A stretch of DNA of 64,000 nt, taken from the NCBI GenBank assembly GCA_963921425.1, contig OY992833.1, positions 22,591,454 to 22,655,453 of the forward strand. The letters run 5' to 3'. Both the position numbers and the translations under genes were made by a program. Below, piece by piece: positions 1 to 11,300 of this stretch. The first letter of the stretch is position 1. Each line of letters begins with the position of its first letter. The notes beneath the pieces were generated by a model. It saw only the letters and a program-made list of their open reading frames with translations, had not been told where the DNA came from and did no database searches. The DNA is from Dryas octopetala (Eukaryota; Streptophyta; Magnoliopsida; Rosales; Rosaceae).

Positions 1-929
1 ATCATGCCGTGCAATGGAGGCTCTTTTCATTTTGTAGTCATGCCGATTGCCGTATGTGCTATAAAGACTCAATGTCACTCACTGTCATCTCAGCAATTGC
101 TGGCTTACAAACATTTCAGTTGTGAAGCAACTCAAAGGAAGTTGCTGCTTATTCATATATCTTTGGCTTTTTCCTCTTTTGGCAGTGCATATAACAACTT
201 GTGGTGGGTCATTTTGGTTGGACTTGCTTGAAAACTTCATGGCTAGCTTTTGGAGTACTGAGCTAGCAAGAACTGAAATTTGATTACCAACCTCAACCTA
301 GTTGCGTGCTATCAACTTTTATTTTAGTTAGGACCTTTTACATATATAGGGATATATGGGTACTAAACTTGCATTCTTTCCATCATCATCAACCACATGA
401 AATGCATGATCGACCATGCTTATATATGATGGTTGAGCAAAGTTTTAAGGCCTCCTTTAGTTTTTGGGACTGGACAACATAGGGCATGAATATTATGTGT
501 CTTAGATTTGATAGACTAAGACATGCAAACTATAATACGGAGTACTCTAGAATAATTTAACTAAGGAAATTCGAATGTTCTGCTAGTTTTTACTTGACTT
601 TTAATTATAGTCATGTATTTATTATCTAAGAGTAGAGAGTAAAAAGCAAATGATGAAATGAATTCGCAGCCATTTTTGAATATGATCGAATAAAAGCAAA
701 CCGAGACTCTTTCACAAGATAGGAAAGAGAGCGGGAACAATCCACCTACTACAGATAGTTAGAATGGGCTTCTTAGAGTAATTGGGCCATCTATGGGGTA
801 TCATGAGCTACAACTGCTGCTGAGGTCTATTTAAGCTACTTTAGAGTAATTGGGCCATCCTTAATTGGGCTCATGGATAATTAACATGTTCAAATACCAA
901 TATGGTTTGAAAAGAGAAAATCGAAATTT

Positions 930-975
930 AGAACCTTTTCGGACTTGGCCAAAAAAAAAAAGAACCTTTTCGGAC
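930..975 (+). mobile_element. micro-retroinsert, TTGGCC-A(10), 15-bp TSD
   Basis: A 16-bp insert (945-960, TTGGCC followed by ten A) is flanked by exact 15-bp direct repeats, AGAACCTTTTCGGAC, at 930-944 and 961-975. The poly(A) end and a target duplication near 15 bp are the marks of target-primed reverse transcription by LINE machinery. The insert is too short to classify; it may be the extreme 3' end of a SINE or LINE. Confidence 0.7.
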
Positions 976-1176
976 AAAATGGATTGAAAAATATAGTACT
1001 TTATTATTTAGTTATTGAAAGAGAGATTAATCTATCGATTCCCAAAATACGATATTTGGTTAACAATCAGCTGGTACTGCAATAAACAATCAGTACATAC
1101 AAATTTTGAAAAGATGCACAGGATATTGTCTGTTATCAAATCTTAATTTGTTTCTCAATATAATATGACTAAACCT

Positions 1177-1233
1177 AAAGCATGTTGAAGTGGCCAAAAA
1201 GAAAAAAAAAAAAAAAAAGCTATAGTATGTTGA
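1177..1233 (+). mobile_element. micro-retroinsert, GTGGCC-A-rich tail, imperfect TSD
   Basis: GTGGCC followed by an A-rich run (about 1190-1219) sits between two similar 14-mers (TAAAGCATGTTGAA and TATAGTATGTTGAA, 12 of 14 identical). It has the same layout as the clearer inserts at 945, 2546 and 56655, but with an older, mutated duplication. Confidence 0.45.
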
Positions 1234-2530
1234 ATATATATAATTAGAGTCCTAGGACATCTAATTATATATTACTCTATATCTTCAGTTGGTTAACATT
1301 CTAAAGTTTAGTGGTATATATATAAGATGTTGGACAGTTCAACCAATTGATTTTGAGTTAATATTTTAATTTTTTTTTATAATATACCATAGCTAGATTA
1401 TAAACGTGTCAAGTCTAACGGTTACACATCATCTCACGTCACCTAATATGTATTGTTCACGTATTAGACTTGAAAGACGATACACGTGCGAAAACATATT
1501 AAGATAAAGATCATACATTGAAAAAATCTAACCGTATTTAGTAGTTTATAAAATATTAAACATTTCAACCCATTAATATTTGATTTTAGATTAAATACTC
1601 CAATTTTTTTCACCTACTATGCCCACATTATTAAAGATGCTCTAACTTTCAACTACCAGTCCCATATATATAAGCCTAATTCATCAAGGAATTTAATGAA
1701 AGGGAATTAAATTTAGTTTATGAATTTGGGCTGGCTTGCAACTTGCAAGGGATCATGCACGCATGCACATGTCCTGAACAAATGAACAATTATATATGGA
1801 GGCTCTTTTCATTTGTGGTCATGCCGTACGTGATATGGAACACATACACGGATACACCCAATATTTTAGCATTAATTAATATGCATGCTTACTCATCATT
1901 TCATGTGATTTCATTTCTTATATTTTTCCTTTTATTGACAATGCATAAAGTAGTGCTCGGTTTATCGATTTCGTTGGACATGCATGAAAGGAGCATGATG
2001 GTTGAACAAAGCTAGCTAGCTAGCTGTAAATTTATATATACCATTACAAAATGATCAAGATGACAAATATAAATATATATAGAGAGAGAAAGAGGTATCT
2101 TCTACAACAGACATTTGGAGTCTATATATATGAGTGTTCGAATATTTGATATTGGGTGTTATGAATGCTCAAAGTGAGTTCAAAATTCGGACATTATAAA
2201 TTTTGTATGTAATGTATACAAACGATTCCGATAAATGCATATATGTATGATGTTACTAGGATTATATGTAGTAGCAAGCTATATTACATTATACCACTTT
2301 CTCAATTTCTTAACAATAATAAATATATTTGCTAGTCCGAAACACACCTTATAACTTTGAGGGCACTGTTCATCGATAAAATCAAATTAATTTTGAAGAT
2401 CATTCATAGAAAGAAGTTTTCTTGACCAAAACCAGTTTTGCCTTGTTCAATATTGTTAGTTGTGACAGAAGTTCTAACTAGGCAGAAAAATTACCTTCTA
2501 AGAAAAAAGTGTATTTTCTACACCTTTAAT

Positions 2531-2574
2531 AAAAAGTAGTTTTAAGTGGCCAAAAAAAGAAAAAGTAGTTTTAA
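2531..2574 (+). mobile_element. micro-retroinsert, GTGGCC-A(7)G, 15-bp TSD
   Basis: A 14-bp insert (2546-2559, GTGGCC then A-rich) lies between exact 15-bp direct repeats AAAAAGTAGTTTTAA at 2531-2545 and 2560-2574. Same class as the insert at 945-960. Confidence 0.65.
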
Positions 2575-2762
2575 CTATTTCCTTGATGCAATCTTATAGA
2601 TCTGCAAGATGAGATGTTTCTAAACCTATATACATCGGAAAAGACTTAATTAAGAAGATTACTTCACGCAAATGTCCTTCTTATCAAAATATATTAGTGG
2701 TTTGGTGTGGTAATTTTATAACCTAATTTACTATTAATTTTGTTTTTAATTTATGTTGTGTT

Positions 2763-2815
2763 AAACTGAGCCCATTAGGCTCATGGCCAAAAAAAAAAAA
2801 CTGAGTCCATTAGGC
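2763..2815 (+). mobile_element. micro-retroinsert, TCATGGCC-A(n), 18-bp TSD
   Basis: An insert of about 17 bp (2781-2797) ending GGCC-A(n) is flanked by 18-bp repeats at 2763-2780 and 2798-2815 (17 of 18 identical, AAACTGAGYCCATTAGGC). Same class as the neighbours at 945 and 2546. Confidence 0.65.
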
Positions 2816-2876
2816 CCAATTATAAGCCCAAGATTTATCTTTTAAACTCGATTAGGCCCAAAAGGGAGGTGGCAAG

Positions 2877-3289
2877 TAGGCCTGGGCATCGGGTGGGCGG
2901 CTCAACTTAGAGCCCAAACCATTTCTGACTATACGGGTCGAGTGGGAGTCGGCTCAGGTCTTTGTCGGAGATGGGTCGGAGTAGTCGGAAACGGCTTGGC
3001 TGAAAAGGAGGAGAGAAGAGAAGGTGTGGGGAGGAAGATTAACTGGCGCCGTAGGGGGTGTTGTGGGTAGAGGGGGCGTCGGAGAGGAAGATCGATTGTC
3101 ATTTGCAACTCTCTCTCTCTCTCGCCTGTCACTCTCTCTCATCTGCAACTCTCTTTCTCTCTCACGACTCAGCTCGGCTTCAGTGGGCGGTAGAGAACGG
3201 AACCCGTCACCCGAGCCGCCTCTATCGAGGTAGGTCGCTTGAGGTTAAACGGTCGGTGGTGCGGTCGGACGGCTTGATGCCCACCCCTA
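2877..3289. mobile_element. hAT-type MITE, 413 bp, 8-bp TSD GTGGCAAG
   Basis: The element begins TAGGCCTGGGCATCGG and ends in the inverted form GATGCCCACCCCTA. It is flanked by an exact 8-bp duplication GTGGCAAG at 2869-2876 and 3290-3297. An 8-bp target duplication with TAGG(G/C) ends is typical of the hAT superfamily. It encodes no transposase. The interior is GC-rich for this region and carries CT-rich runs at about 3108-3165. It sits roughly 250-290 bp before the probable TOP1 transcription start. Confidence 0.85.
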
Positions 3290-3579
3290 GTGGCAAGTCT
3301 TGGGAAGCAACCCGATTAGGCCCTTGCACATTTCATTATCCTTCTCTCTCGCTCTTCTTAAAACGCTGTGTTTCGGGAAGGATAAAGCCTGCCAACGTGG
3401 CACAAGGGTCAAAATCCAAAGAAACAGAAAAATCCGGGCGATTTTGTCAATTATATATTTTGAGTTCCATTTCTGTAAAACATTGTCCTTGAAGCCCAAG
3501 GACAAGGCCAAAACTTGTTTCACCTACATATCAGAATCAGAGATATCACGAATCCGAAGCTCTCTCCCTTTCTCTCTCT

Positions 3580-3588
3580 AACCCTAAA
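3580..3588 (+). promoter_or_regulatory. telo-box-like motif in TOP1 5' region
   Basis: AACCCTAAA lies just after a CT-rich tract (3558-3580) in the presumed TOP1 leader. Telo-boxes (AAACCCTAA) are common near the transcription start of plant replication and translation genes. No convincing TATA box was seen. The leader appears to splice from about 3711 (AA|GTACGT) to an acceptor just before the coding exon (CTATAG near 5433). Confidence 0.4.
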
Positions 3589-4740
3589 CGGAGACTGTGG
3601 AGGCAATTTTCCCCAATATTAATTTCTAATCAGCTCAATCTACTCTCGTATTCGCCCGAAATTTCAGAGATCAGAAGCTGCAAACAACACAATTCATTTT
3701 TTGACGAACAAGTACGTCCTGGTGTCCCTGCCCTTTGCTAATTGCCCCCATTAGGTTTTGATCTCTGTGCATGTACCTATGTGCCTTTGATATCGCCTCT
3801 GATTGTTTTTTTGGTTATGCTGATTAGGAATTTAGGGTTTCTCTATTAGATTTTTTTGCAATATTTTATTTTAATTATTTTTATTTTTATTTTACTTCTG
3901 TTATAATTAAGTTGAACATTCTGTTTGGTTCTGAGAAAGTAGAGGGAATTGAAAGAGTGAAAACGGAATAATGGGTTTGATTTTTTTTTTTTTTCCTTTT
4001 ATTCATTGTTAGCTAAGTTTGTTCAGTTATTTGGCTGAACTGCTGAAGTAGGTTGAGCTTTTTTCAGTTTCTTCTGAAGCAAAAATAGTTGAAAACTCTA
4101 GACTGTTGTAATTTGTAGCGTTGCTCACTTTAGCTGTCTGGCTTATAAAATAAATGCTATAGTTTTAATTTATGGGGGGGGCAATTATAGGGAATTGAGC
4201 TGCTTGTTTGCAGTTCTTGCGGCTCCATATTAATAAGTGAAATTAGAAATTCAATATGTGCCTTAACTGCGAGACAATGCTGGGCTCGGATTTGTAAGGC
4301 TTGTGAATGTTGAATAACTTTGCCCATTACCGATTAGGAAAATTTTACTTACTTTGAGAGTTCCAATCTTTATATGCGCAGTAATTTGAACTTTAAATGA
4401 AGCTTGAGGAGAATCTCAAATGGTCTTGTTAGTTAGTTTGGATCACATGTTGAACCAATTGTGAAGAGGGTTGGCTGAATGTAAAGCTGTTCAAAGAATG
4501 TAACATATTTCTTGTATAGGGTAGTTTTATTGATTTGGAGAGTGTTCTGTATAAAGTGTGTGTTTTTTGGGTTTGAAAATTTTTTAAGCAACTTGATTAT
4601 ATATGTGGCCCTACAGTATGGCTGTAATTAGACCAAGTAATTTCTAAACATGGATGAGTTGGGCTAGGAGAGTTGATGTTCCAAATGTGCTTCCACCAGT
4701 GCATTCAACTCAAATAGAATATATTAGATATATATATATA

Positions 4741-4744
<4 letters not shown>

Positions 4745-4804
<60 letters not shown>

Positions 4805-4822
4805 GAGAGAGACAGAGATAGA
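4745..4822 (+). repeat. (GA)n microsatellite in TOP1 leader intron
   Basis: About 75 bp of nearly uninterrupted GA repeats, preceded by a short (TA)n run at 4729-4742. It lies in the proposed 5'-UTR intron of TOP1. Two other GA runs occur within gene regions at 9431-9456 (TOP1 intron 7) and 34285-34317 (upstream of AHP). Confidence 0.9.
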
Positions 4823-5179
4823 GATTATTAACTTGTGGATAACTAGCTATATTTCACACATCTATTTTCTAGTTTTAGATAACTCACAACTTCTATACAC
4901 TACTGCTGATTGTTGAGTTCAAAAGGCAAAGTTATAAATTAAAACAATGTTGAAGATATAGATTCTTAGGCACATGCCAATGGATTGGTTGAAACCACAG
5001 GCAAAATTATAAAAACAGTGCAAAATTGGTTGAACAGATGTAGTAAGTTGATTTATACTTCTTTTGCCCTGACACAAAGTCATAGACAGTGTAGTGAGTT
5101 GACTTATTAGCAACAGATATAGGAAACAGCACAACCAAGTTAATAAGAATCCGGACGTCCGGATTGGATAATTACTCAA

Positions 5180-5203
5180 TATATATATATATATATATAT
5201 ATA
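5180..5203 (+). repeat. (TA)n microsatellite
   Basis: A simple TA dinucleotide run in the proposed TOP1 leader intron. Similar TA runs occur near 21320-21340, 22319-22350 and 43348-43370. Confidence 0.85.
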
Positions 5204-5563
5204 GGACATTTATTGAAAGCATGCCAAAGGGTGCATCCCAAGTACACGATGCACATAAGAGTTTAAAATGTAAAAGAAACAGAAATTGTTACAAATTAAA
5301 GACAGAAGTGGATTCTGATAATAGCATCATGCCTTGGGTTTTTTGACAATGTGTATAAGAGTTGGTCTTCTATTGCCATATATAATTGCTTATTTTAATT
5401 ATCACAATCATAATATTTCTTTTGTTGTCTATAGATAATCATTTAGCCTCAGATATTTGGTTTTTCAATGTAATTGTTGGGGCCCTGTACCCTTTTTGAA
5501 AGATAAATTATGTTTCACATAAATTTAGGTGATATACATGCCAACAGAGTACATAGTTGGATA

Positions 5564-8500
5564 ATGGCTGTTCAGACTTCTACTAAACCGATTCTATATG
5601 ACGATGAAGATGATGGACCTATAACTTTCAAACGGTGTAATACATCTAAACAAAATCAATTAAACGCAGACATAAAGAAATTACCAAGTCAAAGACGTGA
5701 TGGACAACCAGGAAGACAGGTCTCTGATGTACATTCTTCCAATGGTCTAAACTCAAGTGTTCAAAAGGGTAAGATGATTCCATCTACAAAGGCATCGCCA
5801 GTGAAATCTCCCATAGCAAGCCCAAAAGCTTCAACTTTATCTGTTAGGGCATCATCTGTATCAAATTCAAAAGTATTGACTTCATTAGATGGTCAGTCAA
5901 AACAGATATCAGAACAGAATAAGTCTATCTCTATTAAAGAGGAAACTAATTATATTGAGAATGCTGCTGAAGAAAATAGTGATTCCGAAGATGGGAAACC
6001 CTTAAGTTCCAGACTGAAGAGTTACTCGAACCATGCTAATAAAGGGATCAGCAAACCTGCTACTGACTCATCCCTGTCGAAGAAAGATTTGTATGATGAT
6101 GATGATGATAAACCGTTGTCATTAAGGTTTGTAGGGAAGTCCAATGTGGGAACATCAGGTAGTAAGCCTTATGACTCTAAAGAAAGGAAGCCATTGGCTT
6201 CAAAAATTCAGAAAAATGGTTCCAGCACGACAGATAAAGAGAAAAATTCTCCTTTGGTGTCAAGTAAGAGGTCTCTAGATAAGGCTAATATTTCTGAGCA
6301 GTCTTCAGTTAAAAGGCCAAAAATTTCAGATTCTTCTACATCTATAAAGAATACGCAGGTATTAGCCAAAAAAGAACCGAAGGAAGATGATGATGACTTC
6401 GTTCCAATTTCCAAGAGACTTATGAAAGCCACATCAGATAATAAATCATCTCTGACAAAGCAAAAAGTAACAAAAGTTGGTTCATCCTCAATCAAGAAAA
6501 CGATCAAGAAGGGAAAATTTTCAAAGTATGTTAAGTCGACAACAGTGCCACCTAGCTCTAATGATGGGCAGAAGAAATGGACTACTTTAATTCACAACGG
6601 TGTCATTTTTCCACCTCCATACAAGCCTCATGGGGTAAAGATGCTATATAATGGGAAGCCAGTCAACTTGACTCCTGTACAAGAGGAGGTCTCTCTATCT
6701 CTCAAACTGATCTATATTCTCTGCTTCATATATTCTAACTTCTTCCCGACTTAAGTTTTGCATAATTCAGGTTAATTTCTTCAAGTTATTAGATTTACAC
6801 TTGCAACTTTTTGATTGCAGGTTGCAACAATGTATGCAGTGATGAAAGATACAGAATATGTGCAGAAAAAAACATTCAGAGACAATTTCTGGAATGATTG
6901 GCATAAGTTGCTTGGGAAAAACCATGTGATTCAGAAATTGGATGCTTGTGATTTCACCCCGATATATGATTGGTATCAGAATGAAAAGGAGAAGAAGAAA
7001 CAATTGAGTAAGGAAGTAAGTGGGTGGCTCTAATGGATATCCATTATCTGATGATGAATAAAGTTAACCTTATGACTTTGATTACATACCCTACCAGTGA
7101 ATTGTATACAATAATTGGTTTTATTTCCGTGATTATTTTTTCTACATTTCTTGCTTAGTTTTTGTACTAAGCAACAATGGGAAGCAGAGGCTAAGTTGTT
7201 TTGACAAACATCACAGCTGTATTCAGCTCCCATTTTTATTTTTCATTGATATAGTTTCTGGTGCAGCACTCCTGAGTGTCAAATTGTATGATCTTGATGT
7301 TATTATGCTGGCTACACCTCTGTTATCCACTACTATTATTAGGGATTTATAATATAGAATTATGTATGAGACTGGGTATTTTCGTTGGAGTTAAAACTTC
7401 AGCTTCTTCCTGAAAGACTCAATAAAGATGCTGTCATAGAATTTTTAAGAAGTCTTTAACAGTAGGGATTATCAGCTCCGTGTACATTTTAACTTGGGTT
7501 AAAAATTTATTGAAAGATGCGTTGATGATTTTTATCACGCGATAGGATTTTGGTTAGTGACCTTGACAGTCTTTATCCAAATTGTGCTTTTTGGCATGTA
7601 TTTCTCTGCCAAGCACACTTTGCGATGGGCTTACTGTTGGCACATTTATTGCCAATAAAGAGCCATACTTTCTGATCCTTGGTGGTTTACAATGAGAGAT
7701 TCATTTAGTATCACATGATCCCTTCCTTATATAATACATCAGTTGTGGTCCATAATTCCTACACTGGTTCATATATTTATGGTTAAAACTGATGCATCAA
7801 CTAATGTTAAGTGCTTTGGAGAAGATTTTTCTTATATCTCTTTGTTGGAAATTTTTTGAAGTGTTTCTGTTGATGCAGGAGAAGGATACCGCGAAGGAAG
7901 AGAAGTTGAAACAAGAGGAGAAGTATATGTGGGCTATTGTTGATGGTGTAAAAGAGAAGGTTATGTCTAGCTTTTATTGTTTTCCCCTCTACCCTAGCTT
8001 GCAATCTGGTTAGCCCATCTGCAATATATCTTCAAAATTTATGGTGCATTGGTGCTTTTCTGATAATTGTGAATATGACAGATATGCTTGTAGCAATCCA
8101 TTTTCCCCTAGTTTGATTATATAAACTAGTTTTCTTGATTATTATATGAATGTAGGTGATAGTAACATTTGCTCTGTTGTTTACATTATACCATTACCTT
8201 ACAAGTGTTCCATGTTGAAATCTCAATACAGGTTGGGAACTTCAGGGTTGAACCACCCGGATTATTCCGAGGCCGTGGAGAGCATCCAAAGGTTTGTTTG
8301 ATTTTTTTTGGTTATACGGATTTTGGAGTTGTCCACTATGAGATAATATGACATGCTGTGGCCATCTCTGTTGAAGTGTTCACATTGGTTCTGAATTTTC
8401 TTTGCTTGGTTTTACTGTTAATTCTTTCTATATGTGGTATCAGTCGGGAAAGCTGAAAAGGCGGATTCGTCCAAATGATGTTACAATTAATATAGGAAAG

Positions 8501-9430
8501 GATGCCCCGATTCCAGAATGCCCCATCCCTGGTGAAAGGTTTTGTTCTTCACAATATCCAATTGGAAAACAAAAGAACTCATTTACCGTCTTAAAATTTA
8601 AAGGATAATGTTTTTTCTTATAAATTTATCTCTTAGTATGCTTTTCTGGGACTATTTTGAGTTTAAACTTATATATGTGGTCTATGCAGCTGGAAAGAAA
8701 TAAGGCATGACAATACTGTCACATGGTTAGCTTTCTGGAATGATCCAATTAATCAAAAGGAATTCAAATACGTGTTTCTGGCACCTAGTAGTCAATTGAA
8801 GGGACAAAGTGACAAGGAGAAATATGAGAAAGCAAGGATGCTGAAGGTGCTTAGATGGAGATATGCATATAAGCTTTTGAAGATTGTTGTTTGTTTTATT
8901 TTCAGACAACATAGAAGAAGTGTATCATCTTATTGATGAAACCCTGGTATTTTGAGTGCAGGACTACATAGGAAACATCAGGGCTGCTTACACTAGGGAT
9001 TTTACAAGTAAAGATGGTGCAAAGAAGCAGATAGCAGTTGCTACCTATCTCATTGATAAACTTGCTCTGAGGGCTGGAAATGAAAAGGTATAGTGTAGAC
9101 TTGAGCTGAGCTAAATAGATTTCTGCAAACACATACAGGCTTGTGTGTGCCTCCACACATGATAGTGTGTTCCCTAATGGATGGATGTTATGAAATAAAT
9201 GTTTCTGAAAGATAGTGTAGCTCTTATAAAAAAAGAAAAAAAGAAGTGTAGCTAATTGCTAATCTCTGAGTAGTCAGAGAATGCTTCTGGAGTTAGTCAA
9301 GCACTCTTCTGAGTACATAGAAACAGTTGGCCTTTCAATTTTTAGCATCTTATTTTTCACCAGGCCTTGGAAATTTACCCTCCAGTAGCAACAGATTGGT
9401 GTTATAGGATCTCTGTAGCTAATTCCAAAT

Positions 9431-9461
<31 letters not shown>

Positions 9462-11300
9462 TTTATCCACAGAGGTGGACAGAATGATTTACGCTTGCTT
9501 GATCTTTATTGGTCGATTCCCTGCAGGATGATGATGAAGCGGAGACTGTTGGTTGCTGCACATTAAAAGTAGAGAACGTAAAAGCAATTGCTCCTAACTC
9601 GTTGGAGGTAATGTCTTGCATTTTGTAGAAATTTAAAATGATTGCAGGTAATTTGTCTGTATGTTGTCACCAGTAAATAACCAGTCAACTCTGTTTTTGA
9701 TAAAATCAGTTTAACTTCCTTGGTAAAGATTCAATCAGATATGAAAATACTGTTGAAGTTGAGCTTCCTGTTTACAAGGCAATTATACAGTTTCAGACTG
9801 GTGAGTAGGTGGTGGTTTTCTAATTATAGGATGTCCTTTTTTTGGGTGATTGAAGCCCATGAATATTATATATTTTATTTTTCTATTTGCTTCAGGGAAA
9901 CGTGGCAGTGATGATCTCTTTGACAAGTTGGATACCAGTAAATTGAATGCTCATCTAAAGGAACTGATGCCTGGCCTTACAGCAAAAGTGTTCCGTACAT
10001 ACAATGCATCTATCACATTGGACACCATAGTAAGTTAATATGTTTGACAAGTTTGAATCTTGTGTAGTTCCCTTTCATGGTGTCCTTCCACTCTCCCTGT
10101 TTCAATTTCCTGTTGTGATGATTCTTCGTTTTCCTTTGTCTTGGCTTGATGGCAGTTGAACAAGGAAACCAAAGAGGGAGATGTTTCAGAAAAAGTTGTT
10201 GTTTATAATCATGCAAACAAGGAGGTGAAGCCAGTCCATCCCTTGAGAATTTGTACTGAACTAATTATACTGCTCCTTTGGACTTTGTGGAATCTACATT
10301 TTTTGGCATTTCACTTTGCAGGTTGCTATCATTTGTAATCATCAGCGTACTGTTTCAAAGTCTCATGATACACAAATGTCCAAGTTAATGGAGAAGATTG
10401 GTGACCTTGAGGTAATGACCTTATCTGGAACTTCATTGAATTACTCATTAGGTGCTCATGTCTGAAAACTAAGGTGAGGGTGTAACTTGCTCTTGGGGAA
10501 AAATGTCTTGTTTGGTATGCTGGGGAGTCTGACCAACCACCCTTTCTCTCTCACCTTGCCAGAAAGGACACAGGAAAATAAAAAACCTGTCTGTGTGGCC
10601 CTCTAAATGCAGTCTTTTTCTTGCTCTGTAATTAGTTTTCTTTTTGGGTTGCAGGGCGTTCTGAAAGAGCTGAAAACAGATTTGGACAGGGCCAAAAAAG
10701 GAAAGCCCCCACTAAAAGATGCTGATGGAAAACAAAAGAGAAACTTGACCCCAGAAGCGTAATTTGACTTGTTTTGCTTCTTCGAACCATTTCATCTGTG
10801 TGGATATGGTGGTTCATTGTAATTTTTGATTTGATACAGGTTGGAGAAGAAGATAGCTTCGACGACTGCAAAGAAGAAAAAAATGGAAAATGATATGAGA
10901 AACAAAGATGATCTGAAAACAGTGGCATTGGGAACGTCCAAAATCAACTATCTTGACCCTAGGATCACAGTTGCATGGTGCAAGCGACATGAAGTTCCCA
11001 TTGAGAAGGTGAGGATGTGTTTTCCGAAAGCTGGTTTTTGTTTTTATCTTTGATATTTATAGATGAAATATAAGGGATAAATTTTTTGAATAAAAAACCA
11101 AGCGTCCCGAGTTATCCTAAATTTCTGTCGAAAGAAATTTTATTACCATTAGATATGCATTTTACAGTTAAGATTTGGTAATTGTTCTGTAAGAGCTGCT
11201 AGTAAAGCTTGACCATTTGCTGTTGCCACAGATATTCAACAAGTCTCTCCTGGCAAAGTTTGCTTGGGCAATGGATGTGGACCCTGACTTCAGATTCTGA
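5564..11300 (+). CDS. TOP1: DNA topoisomerase I (type IB)
   Basis: Nuclear type IB topoisomerase that relaxes supercoils by transient single-strand nicking through a 3'-phosphotyrosine. Fifteen coding exons join in phase to 881 residues: 5564-6688, 6821-7015, 7879-7959, 8232-8291, 8444-8538, 8690-8846, 8962-9087, 9527-9607, 9710-9800, 9896-10029, 10156-10224, 10322-10411, 10655-10758, 10840-11008, 11232-11300. The start MAVQTSTKP is chosen over an in-frame ATG at 5510 because it matches the plant family. Residues 1-336 are a disordered Lys/Ser/Asp-rich tail. The conserved core starts at [10 protein letters not shown] (337). The active-site pentad is visible: Arg608 (LRAGNEK), Lys646 (FLGKDSIRY), Arg704 (KVFRTYN), His745 (CNHQR) and the nucleophile Tyr840 (SKINYLDPR). 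A Lys-rich linker precedes Tyr840. Length and motifs fit an intact gene. The leader contains a long intron. Confidence 0.97.

Larger units (their letters stand above)
1..2876. other. intergenic, repeat-rich DNA upstream of TOP1
   Basis: I see no credible gene here. Short open frames exist but have no family resemblance, codon bias or splice context. The block holds AT-rich DNA, four small GGCC-A(n) inserts with flanking duplications (listed separately), a 19-bp exact direct repeat at 773-791 and 841-859, and two pairs of similar segments (about 14-48 with 1796-1829, and about 394-440 with 1978-2012) that suggest an old local duplication. A possible degenerate foldback lies near 1305-1655, with a small inverted repeat around 1406-1490. 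Nothing coding is supported. Confidence 0.6.

Noticed and set aside
4..231. 75-residue frame MPCNGGSFHFVVMPIAVCAI... at the left edge
   Set aside because: No domain, codon bias or splice context; part of it is a repeat also found near 1796-1829.
5510..5563. Upstream in-frame ATG of TOP1 ([14 protein letters not shown]...)
   Set aside because: The added 18 residues do not resemble plant TOP1; MAVQTSTKP at 5564 does.
9214..9253. Micro-insert with 9-bp repeats (AGTGTAGCT) in TOP1 intron 7
   Set aside because: Short duplication and no GGCC end; too weak to list with the others.
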